Shown here: piece by piece, positions 17,639 to 25,346 of the stretch
How positions within the stretch are numbered: the first letter of the stretch is position 1
Layout of the letters: the number at the start of each line of letters is the position of its first letter
Assembly: GCF_000152725.1 (NCBI RefSeq)
Contig: NZ_CH724131.1
Span: 151,009 to 215,008, forward strand
Length of the DNA: 64,000 bases
Origin: Pseudooceanicola batsensis HTCC2597
GTDB lineage: Bacteria; Pseudomonadota; Alphaproteobacteria; Rhodobacterales; Rhodobacteraceae
Reading direction: 5' to 3'
Notes under the pieces: model-generated
The model's database searches: none
Told to the model about the DNA's origin: nothing
The model's input: only the letters and a program-made list of their open reading frames with translations
Program-made: the position numbers and the translations under genes

Positions 17639-18493
17639 ATCGACAAACGCGAGAGAGCCGAACAGTTCCGCATGCGTCTGAGCCAGGCGATGCAGAACGA
17701 GGGCATGAGCCAGTCGGCCCTGGCCCGCGCCGTCGGGGTCGACCGATCGACGATCTCGCAGCTGCTGACCGGCAGCGGCGCCCGCCTGCCGAACGCGCAG
17801 GTCGTGGGCGAATGTGCGGCGGCGCTCGGCGTCTCCTCGGACTGGCTGCTGTCGATCTCCCAGCATCCGGAGACGGCGGCGAACCTGCTGGCCGCGTCGC
17901 TCAGCCTGACGGCGGCGCCCCGTGCTCTCGTCGATGAACAGATCTTTGCCTGGCACCGCGAGGCGGCCGGCTACAAGATCCGGCACGTTCCGGCCGCCCT
18001 GCCGGACATGATGAAGGTGACCGAGTTCCTGCAGTGGGAATATTCGCCGCACCTGGGGCGGACGATGGAACAGGCGATCAACGCCTCCGAGGACAGGCTG
18101 GCGTGGATGCGGTCGTCGAATTCCGACTACGAGATCGCCCTCCCGCTGCACGAAATGGAGAGTTTCGCCCGGGCCGAGGGGTATTACCGCGGCCTCCCGA
18201 CCGAGGTCCGGCTGGCCCAGATCGAGCGGTTCCGCGAGTTGACGAGTTCGCTCTACCCCCGGCTGCGCCTCTATCTCTACGATGCGCGGCGCGTCTTCTC
18301 GGTGCCCGTCACGGTCTTCGGCCCGTTGATGGCCGTGCTCTATTCGGGGCGTCACTACATCGTGTTCCGCGACCGGGAGCGTGTGCAGGCTCTGACAACG
18401 GATTTCGACGTCCTGGTGCGAGAGGCCTCGGTCACCGCGCGGGAACTTCCCGATCACCTCGCGCGGCTGCGGCGCGAGGTCGCCGGCACCTAG
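17627..18493 (+). CDS. XRE-type helix-turn-helix regulator with a large C-terminal sensor region
   Basis: A 288-residue protein. Residues 14-72 form a Cro/CI-type HTH (MSQSALARAVGVDRSTISQ is the recognition unit). The remaining 210 residues are a mixed alpha/beta region I cannot assign; it contains Trp- and Tyr-rich stretches such as AWHREAAGYK and YYRGLPTEVR and may bind a small ligand. The gene diverges from the DUF2061-desaturase operon, making that operon the obvious candidate target. The ATG at 17627 lacks a good ribosome binding site; the only GGAG is about 17 bases away. Its 3' end overlaps the convergent NUDIX gene by 4 bases. Confidence 0.85.
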   Translation: MSDIIDKRERAEQFRMRLSQAMQNEGMSQSALARAVGVDRSTISQLLTGSGARLPNAQVVGECAAALGVSSDWLLSISQHPETAANLLAASLSLTAAPRALVDEQIFAWHREAAGYKIRHVPAALPDMMKVTEFLQWEYSPHLGRTMEQAINASEDRLAWMRSSNSDYEIALPLHEMESFARAEGYYRGLPTEVRLAQIERFRELTSSLYPRLRLYLYDARRVFSVPVTVFGPLMAVLYSGRHYIVFRDRERVQALTTDFDVLVREASVTARELPDHLARLRREVAGT

Positions 18494-19221
18494 TCCTCGC
18501 GCCCCGCCAGATCGACAAGCCCGCGCAACCGTCTGAAGGCGCGGTTCTCGTTGTTGTTGGCGAAGTACGGCACGCTGGCCGGCGGGCGCGGGTCGTCGGC
18601 GCGCTGCTGCACCTCGGCCAGCACCACCTCGGTGATGAACGGGAGATCGAAGCTCCGTGCCTTTTCCAGCGGGATCCACTGCAGCGCGGACAGTTCGTCG
18701 CAGGCGGCGGAAAAGTCGTCGAGGTCCGAGACGACGGCCTCATCCGCATCGACGACGAAGAACCGCGCGTCGAAGCGGCGCGGGCGGCCGGGCGGCGTGA
18801 TCGCACGAAAGACGAATCGAAGCGCCGACGCGTCGGGCACATGCCCCGTGGCCGCGAATGTCGTCCAGTCGGGGGGCGGGTTCTCCCAGGTGCCGGGACG
18901 GCCCAGAACCAGCCCGGTCTCTTCCCACAACTCGCGCACCGCCGCGGCGGCGAGTGCCGTCACCAGATCACCCTCCGCCTCTTCCAGAAGGCGGCCCGCG
19001 CAGGGCTCGGGGATCGGCCCGGCCAACGGGACCTGAGCGTCGCCGGGGTCCACCGCGCCGCCGGGGAACACGACCTTGTTCGGCATGAAGACCGCCTTCG
19101 AGCCGCGCTGCCCCATCAGGACCTTCGGCTCGGTCTTGCGGTCGCGAAGCGCGATCACCGTGGCGGCGTTGCGGATCTGGCTCTTGTCCACGGCCGGGAC
19201 CGCGGTGTTGGGTGATGTCAT
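18490..19221 (-). CDS. NUDIX hydrolase
   Basis: A 243-residue NUDIX-fold hydrolase. The NUDIX box is GGAVDPGDA (about residue 55) continuing, after an insertion of about 30 residues, into AVRELWEETGL (about residue 94), which supplies the metal-binding glutamates. It resembles the larger NUDT19/RppH-like proteins of alphaproteobacteria that hydrolyse nucleoside diphosphate-linked compounds such as CoA derivatives; the exact substrate cannot be read from the sequence. A short gap separates it from the downstream DUF983 gene on the same strand. Confidence 0.9.
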   Translation of the reverse strand: MTSPNTAVPAVDKSQIRNAATVIALRDRKTEPKVLMGQRGSKAVFMPNKVVFPGGAVDPGDAQVPLAGPIPEPCAGRLLEEAEGDLVTALAAAAVRELWEETGLVLGRPGTWENPPPDWTTFAATGHVPDASALRFVFRAITPPGRPRRFDARFFVVDADEAVVSDLDDFSAACDELSALQWIPLEKARSFDLPFITEVVLAEVQQRADDPRPPASVPYFANNNENRAFRRLRGLVDLAGRED

Positions 19222-19263
19222 CTGCTCGTCCTCATGGGCGCGGATGCGCCGGAAGGGGGACGG

Positions 19264-19671
19264 TCAGCCGGCTTTGCCGAACCCGTGCATGAGCCGGGCC
19301 CACTGAAACGCGACAAGGGCCCCCTTCAACCTCGGCAGAAGGTAAAGGGACAACGCGACCGTGCCAATAGCGAAACCGGTGAAGAGCACCAGGGGATCCG
19401 GTTGCCACATCGTGAAGGCGGTCAGCATCGCCGGCGCCAGGAGATGCCCGACGATCAGGATCGTCAGATAGGCCGGGCCGTCGTCGGCGCGATGGTGATG
19501 CAGCGGCTCGCGGCAGACGGGGCAGTGGTCGCGCACCTTCAGGTAGCCCTTCAGGATCGGACCCGAACCGCAATTCGGGCACTTGCGGCGAAAGCCGCGC
19601 CGGAGGGCGGGCCAGAGATCGCGGTCCGGCGCCGCCTGGGCAAGTCGGGGGGCCTGCTGTGTGTCTGTCAT
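19264..19671 (-). CDS. DUF983 family zinc-ribbon membrane protein
   Basis: A 135-residue protein with a rubredoxin-like zinc ribbon, CPNCG (about residue 31) and CPVC (about residue 50), followed by HHHRADDGPAY and two membrane helices, the architecture of DUF983. Function unknown; family members often lie near cytochrome oxidase assembly genes, though none is here. The ATG at 19671 gives the standard family length; the frame is open further upstream to 20481 but that part is antisense to the EF-hand gene. Probably co-transcribed with the NUDIX gene. Confidence 0.9.
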   Translation of the reverse strand: MTDTQQAPRLAQAAPDRDLWPALRRGFRRKCPNCGSGPILKGYLKVRDHCPVCREPLHHHRADDGPAYLTILIVGHLLAPAMLTAFTMWQPDPLVLFTGFAIGTVALSLYLLPRLKGALVAFQWARLMHGFGKAG

Positions 19672-19911
19672 CGGGGTCTCGCGGTTGCGGAGAAAGGGGA
19701 GAGCTGCTGGAAAGGTGGCGACCCGCCACGCGAAAGGAAAGACGACGGAATGTCCGTGCGGCGGGATGTCGCGCGCGCCTGCCGGCACGAGGGGGCCCGG
19801 TCCGTGAAAAAATCGCACGGCCTGCGACGGAAACGTGGGGGCCTGCCGTAATAGTCTCCAGAAGGCCGGACACACCGCCTTTCGAGTGCAGACAGAAATA
19901 CGGAGACTGAC

Positions 19912-20430
19912 ATGAAACGCGCCACCGCCCTGACGGGCATCCTGATCCTCGCGCTGGCCGCCACCTCCCTGCCGCTTGCGGCCAAGGACCGCGGCGATGG
20001 ACCCCGGGGGCACCGCGCCCCGCATTTCGATTTTTCCGCGGTCGACGCCGACGGCGACGGCCGGGTCACGCAGGACGAACTGCAGGCCCATGCCGATGCC
20101 CGCTTTGCCGCCGCCGATACGGATGGCGACGGCACGCTGAGCGTCGAGGAAATGCTCGCCCGCATGGAACAGCGCCGCGCCGAACGCCTGCGGCGCGGGG
20201 CCGAGCGGATGATCGCGCGGATGGACGAGAACGGCGACGGCGTGCTCCAGGCCGAGGAAATGGGGCCGCGCGACGAAAGCCGCCTCTTTGCCCGGCTCGA
20301 CAGCGACGAGGATGGGGCGATCTCGCAGGAGGAACTGGACGAGGCCCGCGAAAAATTCCGCGACCGCCGGCACGGCGGTGACCGCGGGCATCGCGACGGA
20401 AAAGGCTGGAAAAAGCACGGTAACGACTGA
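19912..20430 (+). CDS. Secreted EF-hand calcium-binding protein
   Basis: A 172-residue protein with a signal peptide (residues 1-23, ending LPLAA) and four EF-hand loops: DADGDGRVTQDE, DTDGDGTLSVEE, DENGDGVLQAEE and DSDEDGAISQEE, each with the 1-3-5-12 calcium ligands. The tail is rich in His, Arg, Gly and Lys. It should act in the periplasm or outside the cell as a calcium sensor or buffer. It lies just upstream of an ECF sigma/anti-sigma/metal-sensor operon on the same strand, separated by a strong hairpin, which hints at a link to envelope ion or stress sensing. Confidence 0.93.
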   Translation: MKRATALTGILILALAATSLPLAAKDRGDGPRGHRAPHFDFSAVDADGDGRVTQDELQAHADARFAAADTDGDGTLSVEEMLARMEQRRAERLRRGAERMIARMDENGDGVLQAEEMGPRDESRLFARLDSDEDGAISQEELDEAREKFRDRRHGGDRGHRDGKGWKKHGND

Positions 20431-20437
20431 TCCGGCC

Positions 20438-20469
20438 GGCGCCCCGGGGTCCCCCAAGCCCGGGGCGCC
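20438..20469 (+). terminator. Strong hairpin between the EF-hand and sigma factor genes
   Basis: An 11-bp perfect stem, GGCGCCCCGGG (20438-20448) and CCCGGGGCGCC (20459-20469), with a 10-base loop. It begins just after the EF-hand stop codon. No T-tract follows, so it may be a weak terminator, an attenuator or a 3'-stabilising structure. Confidence 0.5.
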
Positions 20470-20517
20470 ATCAACCCGCATTGCCAGCCATCGGCCAAAT
20501 GATTACGCCCGCCGGAT

Positions 20518-21114
20518 ATGACGGACATGCCCTTCGACGATCTGTCCAGCCTCGATGACGACGCTCTGATGGCGCTCTATGCCAACGGTGATCCCGAGGC
20601 TGCGCGCCTCCTGACCCGCCGCCTGGCGCCGATCGTCCATGCCCATGCCACCCGCTTGACGGGCGATGCCGCCGAGGCCGAGGATATCACGCAGGAGGCC
20701 CTGCTGCGCCTGTGGAAGACGGCCGCCGACTGGCGCCGGGGCGAAGCGAAGGTGACGACATGGCTCTACCGGGTGACCGCAAACCTCGCCGCCGACCGTT
20801 TCCGGCGGCGGCGCGGGGGATCGGTGGCGCTGGATGCCATTCCGGAACCGGAGGACGATCGCCCGGCCCCGGACCGGGTCCTGCAGGACAGGGCGCGGGC
20901 ACGGGCGCTGCAGGAGGCGCTCCAGACCCTGCCGGACCGGCAGCGGCAGGCCGTGGTGCTGCGTCATATCGAAGGCCTCGCCAATCCCGAGATTGCTGCG
21001 ATCATGGGGCTGGGGATCGAGGCGGTGGAAAGCCTGACGGCGCGGGGCAAGCGGGCGCTTGCGCAGGCGCTTGCGGGGCGGAAGAACTCTCTGGGATATC
21101 GTGACGATGACTGA
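20518..21114 (+). CDS. ECF-family RNA polymerase sigma factor
   Basis: A 198-residue group IV (ECF) sigma factor. Region 2 is seen as AEDITQEALLRLWKTA (about residues 57-72) and WLYRVTANLAADRFRRRR, and region 4 as LPDRQRQAVVLRHIEGL followed by the HTH EIAAIMGLGIEAVESLTARGKR. It should direct RNA polymerase to a small regulon. The stop overlaps the start of the next gene by 8 bases, so it is expressed with its probable anti-sigma factor. ATG at 20518 has a poor ribosome binding site and ATG at 20527 is an alternative. Confidence 0.92.
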   Translation: MTDMPFDDLSSLDDDALMALYANGDPEAARLLTRRLAPIVHAHATRLTGDAAEAEDITQEALLRLWKTAADWRRGEAKVTTWLYRVTANLAADRFRRRRGGSVALDAIPEPEDDRPAPDRVLQDRARARALQEALQTLPDRQRQAVVLRHIEGLANPEIAAIMGLGIEAVESLTARGKRALAQALAGRKNSLGYRDDD

Positions 21115-21499
21115 CAAGGACACCGACCTGCCGAACCTCGAGGCGTATTTCGATGCCGCGCGGCGCAACCCGCCTGAATTGACCGAGGCCGCGCTGCTCC
21201 GGATGACGCGGGAGGCCGTGGCGGTCCAGCGGGTCCAGCCGGGCCCGGCGGCCGGCGCGGCGGCGCCCAGGCCCCGGCGACTTGCGCAACTCTTCGCGGC
21301 ACTCGGCGGCTGGCCTGCGCTGGCGGGACTGTCCACGGCAGGTATCGCCGGGCTCTGGATGGGCGTGATGCCTCCGGTGGCCCTGCAGACGCTGGCGATC
21401 GAGATCGGCGTGGTCGGCGATGTGGCCGAAGAGGATCTTTACATGGTCGACCCCTTGCCGGGCTACGACCTGGCGCTCGACCTGGGAGACGGATCATGA
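21107..21499 (+). CDS. Probable anti-sigma factor, single-pass membrane protein
   Basis: A 130-residue protein. Residues 1-60 are cytoplasmic and contain an N-terminal helical segment (LPNLEAYFDAARRNPPELTEAALLRM); one membrane helix follows at about residues 75-92 (GWPALAGLSTAGIAGLWMG) and a short acidic periplasmic tail ends the protein. There is no HxxxCxxC zinc anti-sigma motif. The anti-sigma role is inferred from position (8-base overlap with the sigma gene, 4-base overlap with the next gene) and topology. The ATG at 21107 is chosen over an internal start of the longer frame from 21059. Confidence 0.7.
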   Translation: MTDKDTDLPNLEAYFDAARRNPPELTEAALLRMTREAVAVQRVQPGPAAGAAAPRPRRLAQLFAALGGWPALAGLSTAGIAGLWMGVMPPVALQTLAIEIGVVGDVAEEDLYMVDPLPGYDLALDLGDGS

Positions 21500-22005
21500 G
21501 CCACCCACCTGACACCAAGGGCCCTGGCGGCCGCCTCGGCTGGCTGCGCTGGCTGCTGTTCGCCTCGCTGGCGCTCAACCTGCTGATCGCGGGGATCGTG
21601 GTCGGCCACGCCGTGGCGGATCCCCCGGACCGTCGGGTGCCGCGCGTCGACCGGATCGGCGGACCGCTGACCTTTGCCCTGGATCACGAGGACCGGCGCG
21701 CCATCGGCAAGGCGTTGCGGCGGGAATACCGCGAAGCGCGCCCCTCGCGCAGCGAGATCGCGGGGCAGTACCGGAACGCCATCGCCGCGCTGCGCGCCGA
21801 TCCCTACGACCCCGAGCAGCTCGAAACGGTGTTCGAGAACCAGCTGGACGCCGCGCGTGAGCGGATGGAAATCGGTCAGCGCCTGCTTCTTGAGCGGATC
21901 GCGGCAATGGACCCGACCGAACGCAGGGCCTTTGCCGATCGGCTGGAGGAGGGCGTGGAACGGCACGGCCGGTTCTCCGGGAAATCCGGGAAGCAGGACA
22001 GGTAG
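21496..22005 (+). CDS. Periplasmic heavy-metal sensor/resistance family protein (CnrX/ZraP-like)
   Basis: A 169-residue protein with one N-terminal membrane helix (about residues 18-40) and a helical periplasmic domain (EDRRAIGKALRREYREARP, ERMEIGQRLLLERIAAMDPTERRAFADRLEE) typical of the Metal_resist family, in which long helices form a hairpin dimer. It overlaps the preceding gene through ATGA. In the Cnr paradigm such a protein, an anti-sigma factor and an ECF sigma form one signalling unit; the same three components are present here, so sensing of a periplasmic cation or envelope stress is a reasonable inference. Confidence 0.8.
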   Translation: MSHPPDTKGPGGRLGWLRWLLFASLALNLLIAGIVVGHAVADPPDRRVPRVDRIGGPLTFALDHEDRRAIGKALRREYREARPSRSEIAGQYRNAIAALRADPYDPEQLETVFENQLDAARERMEIGQRLLLERIAAMDPTERRAFADRLEEGVERHGRFSGKSGKQDR

Positions 22006-22076
22006 GACGGCGGCCTAGCCGTTCCCAACTGATCGGTCTGCCAAAGCCGCGCGGATGAGAGGTTGGTTTCGTTCGA

Positions 22077-23594
22077 TTACGGCGGCCCGAGGGCACTGTC
22101 GTTGCCTGGTCGTGACGGCACCACACCTTCATTCGCTCTCTGCGAAGGGTTCTGGAATGACCGGTCTGGAATGTTTTCGACTCGTCCGGCCTCCGTCGCG
22201 CTCTCCACGAGGGCGAGGTCGGTCGCGACGCGATCGCGGCCGGCGGCCTTGGCACGATAGAGCGCCATGTCCGCGCTATGCAGCAGGCGCGCGGCCTCCT
22301 CTTCTGCGCTGGTGTCGGTACGCGGACCGCCCGGGGCGAGCACGGCCATGCCGATGGAGAGTGTCACGTCGATCCCGGCCGGTACCCCCGGCAGGCTGAC
22401 GGGCCTGCCGGCCACTGCCGCGCCGACCCGGCGCGCGAGTGTCTGGGCATTGCGCTGCCCGCAGCCAGGCAGAACGATCAGTATCTCGTCCCCGCCGATC
22501 CGCGCGCAGAAGCCGGGCGCGACGACATGCCCGCTGGCCGTGGCGGCGACCGAGCGCAGCACCGCGTCGCCCGCGAGATGTCCGTGCAGGTCGTTCACCC
22601 GCTTGAACCGGTCCAGATCCGCCATCAGCAGGGCGCCGGGCTGCCCCCGGCTCCGCGCCTCACGGACCAGATCTTCGACCCGGGGCAGCGCGTATCGGCG
22701 ATTGAACAGGCCGGTCAGGGGATCTGTCAGGGCCGATTGCAGCTCGGCATCCTGCCGCGACTGCAGCCGCCGCACCTCGCGTCGCCGGTGGATCAGCAGC
22801 CGGATGCGCGCCACCGCCTCGGCGGTGTCGAAGGGCAGGTGCATCACCGCGCCCGCGCCGAGGTCGAGCGCGCGCGGCGCCAGTGTCGCGTCCCCCTGGG
22901 GGATGGTGACCAGGAGTTCGCCGCCACGCGTGTCCTGCCCCCGGACAAGCCGGGCCGTCTGGCGCAGCAGGCTCTCGCCGCCGAGGCTGCCGCCGTCCAG
23001 GAGGATGACGTCGGTGTCCGGGCCGATCCGCGCGTCCGGGGCGACGACTCGAATCGCGTCCTCTGCGAGGTTCGGGAAGAAGGCGAGGATCTGGTCGGCC
23101 CAATGACGCGCCGACCGCGATGCACTGACGATCGCGATCCGCGCGGGGCCGTCGAACCCCTCGGGCGTCTCGGCAAGCCCCTGCGGCCGCGTCCGGTCCT
23201 CTCGCATCGTGAGGTCCATCACTCGGACGCGGTGGTCCATCAGGCGGCGCATCCGGGCCAGCACCTCTTCGTCGGGGGCGGACTGGCTGACCACGTCATC
23301 CGCGCCGGCGGCGATCAGCGTGGCGGCGCGCGCGGGATCGTGCCGGTCGGTCACAATCATCCGCAGGCAGCCCCCCGCCGCCGGATCGTGCCGCAGGGTT
23401 TCGCACAGCATCACGGGCGACATGGCGGCAATGTCCGCGATCACTATGGCCGCGGGCGGGTTCCGGCGCGCGATGGCCAGGACGGTCTTGGGGCGGTCCG
23501 CCTGAAGGACGTCGTAATAGGCGCCGCTGAAGAGCGACGTGAGCATCAGGCGGCTGGCGAACCTGTCGTCGGCGATCAGGATCTGTTCCGGCAT
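22077..23594 (-). CDS. pleD: PleD-like response regulator with GGDEF diguanylate cyclase domain
   Basis: A 505-residue protein with two receiver modules and a C-terminal GGDEF domain. The first receiver starts ILIADDRFASRLM and keeps the phospho-acceptor Asp (VIADIAAMS), but the conserved Lys appears replaced: VVSQSA stands where PleD has FLTKP. The second receiver (about residues 150-280) is degenerate. The cyclase motif RIGGDEILIV is intact, so c-di-GMP synthesis is expected. No CheY-like His kinase is adjacent. ATG at 23594 is preferred because it gives the usual PleD N-terminus; ATG at 23630 adds 12 residues. Divergent from DUF3572. Confidence 0.92.
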   Translation of the reverse strand: MPEQILIADDRFASRLMLTSLFSGAYYDVLQADRPKTVLAIARRNPPAAIVIADIAAMSPVMLCETLRHDPAAGGCLRMIVTDRHDPARAATLIAAGADDVVSQSAPDEEVLARMRRLMDHRVRVMDLTMREDRTRPQGLAETPEGFDGPARIAIVSASRSARHWADQILAFFPNLAEDAIRVVAPDARIGPDTDVILLDGGSLGGESLLRQTARLVRGQDTRGGELLVTIPQGDATLAPRALDLGAGAVMHLPFDTAEAVARIRLLIHRRREVRRLQSRQDAELQSALTDPLTGLFNRRYALPRVEDLVREARSRGQPGALLMADLDRFKRVNDLHGHLAGDAVLRSVAATASGHVVAPGFCARIGGDEILIVLPGCGQRNAQTLARRVGAAVAGRPVSLPGVPAGIDVTLSIGMAVLAPGGPRTDTSAEEEAARLLHSADMALYRAKAAGRDRVATDLALVESATEAGRVENIPDRSFQNPSQRANEGVVPSRPGNDSALGPP

Positions 23595-23646
23595 GGGCGG
23601 CGATGACTCCCCGAGGTTGCATACCGACATGGTTTCCGCAAAGTGC

Positions 23647-23661
23647 TTAACAAATCGTAAA
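23647..23661. promoter_or_regulatory. CtrA-like site upstream of the pleD homologue
   Basis: TTAACAAATCGTAAA reads TTAA-N7-TAAA, one base from the alphaproteobacterial CtrA consensus TTAA-N7-TTAA on the opposite strand. It lies 53 bases upstream of the pleD start chosen here, in the divergent region shared with DUF3572. A single near-match is weak evidence. Confidence 0.3.
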
Positions 23662-23719
23662 GTCGCGCGAGACGGGGCTGGCCAGCCGCCGCCCGTCCAT
23701 GAAGGGAAAGGGACAGCAC

Positions 23720-23998
23720 GTGGATCAGGATCAGTCGCAGACCGTCGCCCTGGGGGCCCTGAACTGGCTGCTGGCCAACGAAGATCTGCGCGGTGTTTTC
23801 CTGGGTGCCAGCGGTCTCGCGCCCCAGGACCTGCGAGAGCGCGCGGCCGAGCCGGAACTGCTCGCCTCGGTGCTGGATTTCATCCTGATGGACGACGCCT
23901 GGGTCACCGCCTGCTGCGATGCGCAGGGCCTGCCCTACGACGCCATCCTCCGGGCGCGTGAGGGGCTGCCCGGCGGACAGCAGGTGCACTGGACCTGA
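23720..23998 (+). CDS. DUF3572 family protein
   Basis: A 92-residue helical protein of the alphaproteobacterial DUF3572 family. Recognisable parts are VALGALNWLLANEDL, FLGASGL, VLDFILMDDAWV and the C-terminal LPGGQQVHW. Function unknown. I start it at GTG 23720, which has GGGA-type purines 6-8 bases upstream and matches family N-termini; ATG at 23699 would add seven residues (MKGKGQH). Divergent from the pleD homologue, and it abuts the convergent MarR gene exactly. Confidence 0.85.
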   Translation: MDQDQSQTVALGALNWLLANEDLRGVFLGASGLAPQDLRERAAEPELLASVLDFILMDDAWVTACCDAQGLPYDAILRAREGLPGGQQVHWT

Positions 23999-24469
23999 TC
24001 AGATTGCCGACAGGTCGGCCGGCGTGCCCTCGATCAGCACCCGCAGCAGGCGCTTGAGTTCCGCGTTTTCCTCGTCGGTCAGCAGTTCGGCCAGCAGACG
24101 GCCGTTTTCCCGCGCATAGGGCGTGGCCTGCGTGACCGCGCGCCGCCCCTTGTCCGTCAGCGTGATCATCCGCGTGCGCCTGTCGTCCTGCCCGGACTTG
24201 CGCGCGACGAGGCCGTCGCTTTCCATCCCGCGCAGCGCCCGCGAAGTGGCGGTGCGGTCGATGCCGACGAATCGGGCGATGTCAGAGGGCTGCGCAAGGT
24301 TCTCGTTCGCCACCGCCAGCAGGATGCACCATGTCGTGCGGTTCAGGCCGACAGTGCGCAGCCTGTCCTCGAGACGCCGTTCCTGCAGGCGCGACGCCAG
24401 TGACAGGTGATAGCCGAGCGACTCGTGAAGGCGGTACGGTGGACTGGATTGGGGCGCATTCTTGGACAT
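23999..24469 (-). CDS. MarR-family transcriptional regulator
   Basis: A 156-residue winged-helix regulator. The HTH is QPSDIARFVGIDRTATSRALRGMESDGLV and the wing SGQDDRRTRMITLTDKGR, the standard MarR layout, flanked by the dimerisation helices. Ligand and targets are unknown. It diverges from the HAD phosphatase gene with 86 bases between the two starts, so that gene is a candidate target. Confidence 0.93.
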   Translation of the reverse strand: MSKNAPQSSPPYRLHESLGYHLSLASRLQERRLEDRLRTVGLNRTTWCILLAVANENLAQPSDIARFVGIDRTATSRALRGMESDGLVARKSGQDDRRTRMITLTDKGRRAVTQATPYARENGRLLAELLTDEENAELKRLLRVLIEGTPADLSAI

Positions 24470-24555
24470 GGTCGTGAAAAGCCGCAGAGAAACCGCCTTG
24501 TCAAGCCGCGCCGGGGGCGCGCAGTGTCGCAGCGGCAGGCAGGGGGCGGGACGAC

Positions 24556-25263
24556 ATGCGCATCGACGGCATCATCTTCGACAAGGACGGCACGCTCTTC
24601 GACTTCGGGGCGACCTGGAACCCCTGGGCGCTGGAGTTGATCCTGGAGCTGTCCGAGGGCGACCGCGCCCTTGCCGAGCGGCTGGCCGAAGCGGCCGACT
24701 TCGATCTCGCCTCCGGCGGCTTCCGCCCGACGAGCCCCATCATCGCCGGAACCAACCGCGAGGCGGCCGAGCGCCTCGCCAGCGTGCTGCCGGGCCGCCC
24801 GGTGGACGAACTCGAAGAGCTTCTCGCGGCCAAGGCGGCACAGGCGCCGCTGAAGCCTCCGGTCGATCTCGCCCCGCTTCTCGACGGGCTGCGCGCGGAC
24901 GGGCTGCACCTCGGTCTGATGACCAACGACAGCGAACCGACCGCACGCGCACACCTGGACGCCGCAGGGATCCTCGACCGCTTCGACTATGTCGCCGGGT
25001 TCGACAGCGGACACGGCGCCAAGCCCGCGCCGACGCCCCTGCTTGCATTTGCGCAGCAGCAGGGGCTTGCCCCCGCGCGCGTCGCCATGGTGGGGGACAG
25101 CACGCACGACCTGATCGCCGGACGCGCCGCCGGCATGCGCACGGTCGCGGTCCTGACCGGGATGGCGGTCCACGACGACCTGACGGCCTTCGCCGACGTC
25201 GTGCTGCCGCACATCGGGCACCTTGCGGACTGGCTGGCGACGCCCGAGGACGACGAACTGTAA
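24556..25263 (+). CDS. HAD-superfamily hydrolase, phosphoglycolate phosphatase-like
   Basis: A 235-residue HAD phosphatase. Motif I is FDKDGTLFDF at residue 8 with the nucleophile Asp, motif II is LMTNDS about residue 120, the motif III Lys lies in GAKPAPTPL and motif IV is MVGDSTHDL about residue 178. The helical cap between motifs I and II resembles phosphoglycolate phosphatases. Substrate not determined. Purine-rich GGGCGGGACGAC precedes the ATG. It is 83 bases upstream of the MttB-family gene on the same strand, so the two may be one transcript. Confidence 0.9.
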   Translation: MRIDGIIFDKDGTLFDFGATWNPWALELILELSEGDRALAERLAEAADFDLASGGFRPTSPIIAGTNREAAERLASVLPGRPVDELEELLAAKAAQAPLKPPVDLAPLLDGLRADGLHLGLMTNDSEPTARAHLDAAGILDRFDYVAGFDSGHGAKPAPTPLLAFAQQQGLAPARVAMVGDSTHDLIAGRAAGMRTVAVLTGMAVHDDLTAFADVVLPHIGHLADWLATPEDDEL

Positions 25264-25346
25264 GAAATACGACGCGATCTGTCGCCTTCCGGCCAGAGCC
25301 CGCCCGCCGCCCGGCATTTCCTGAGACCCATCGGGAGGGCCGCGCC

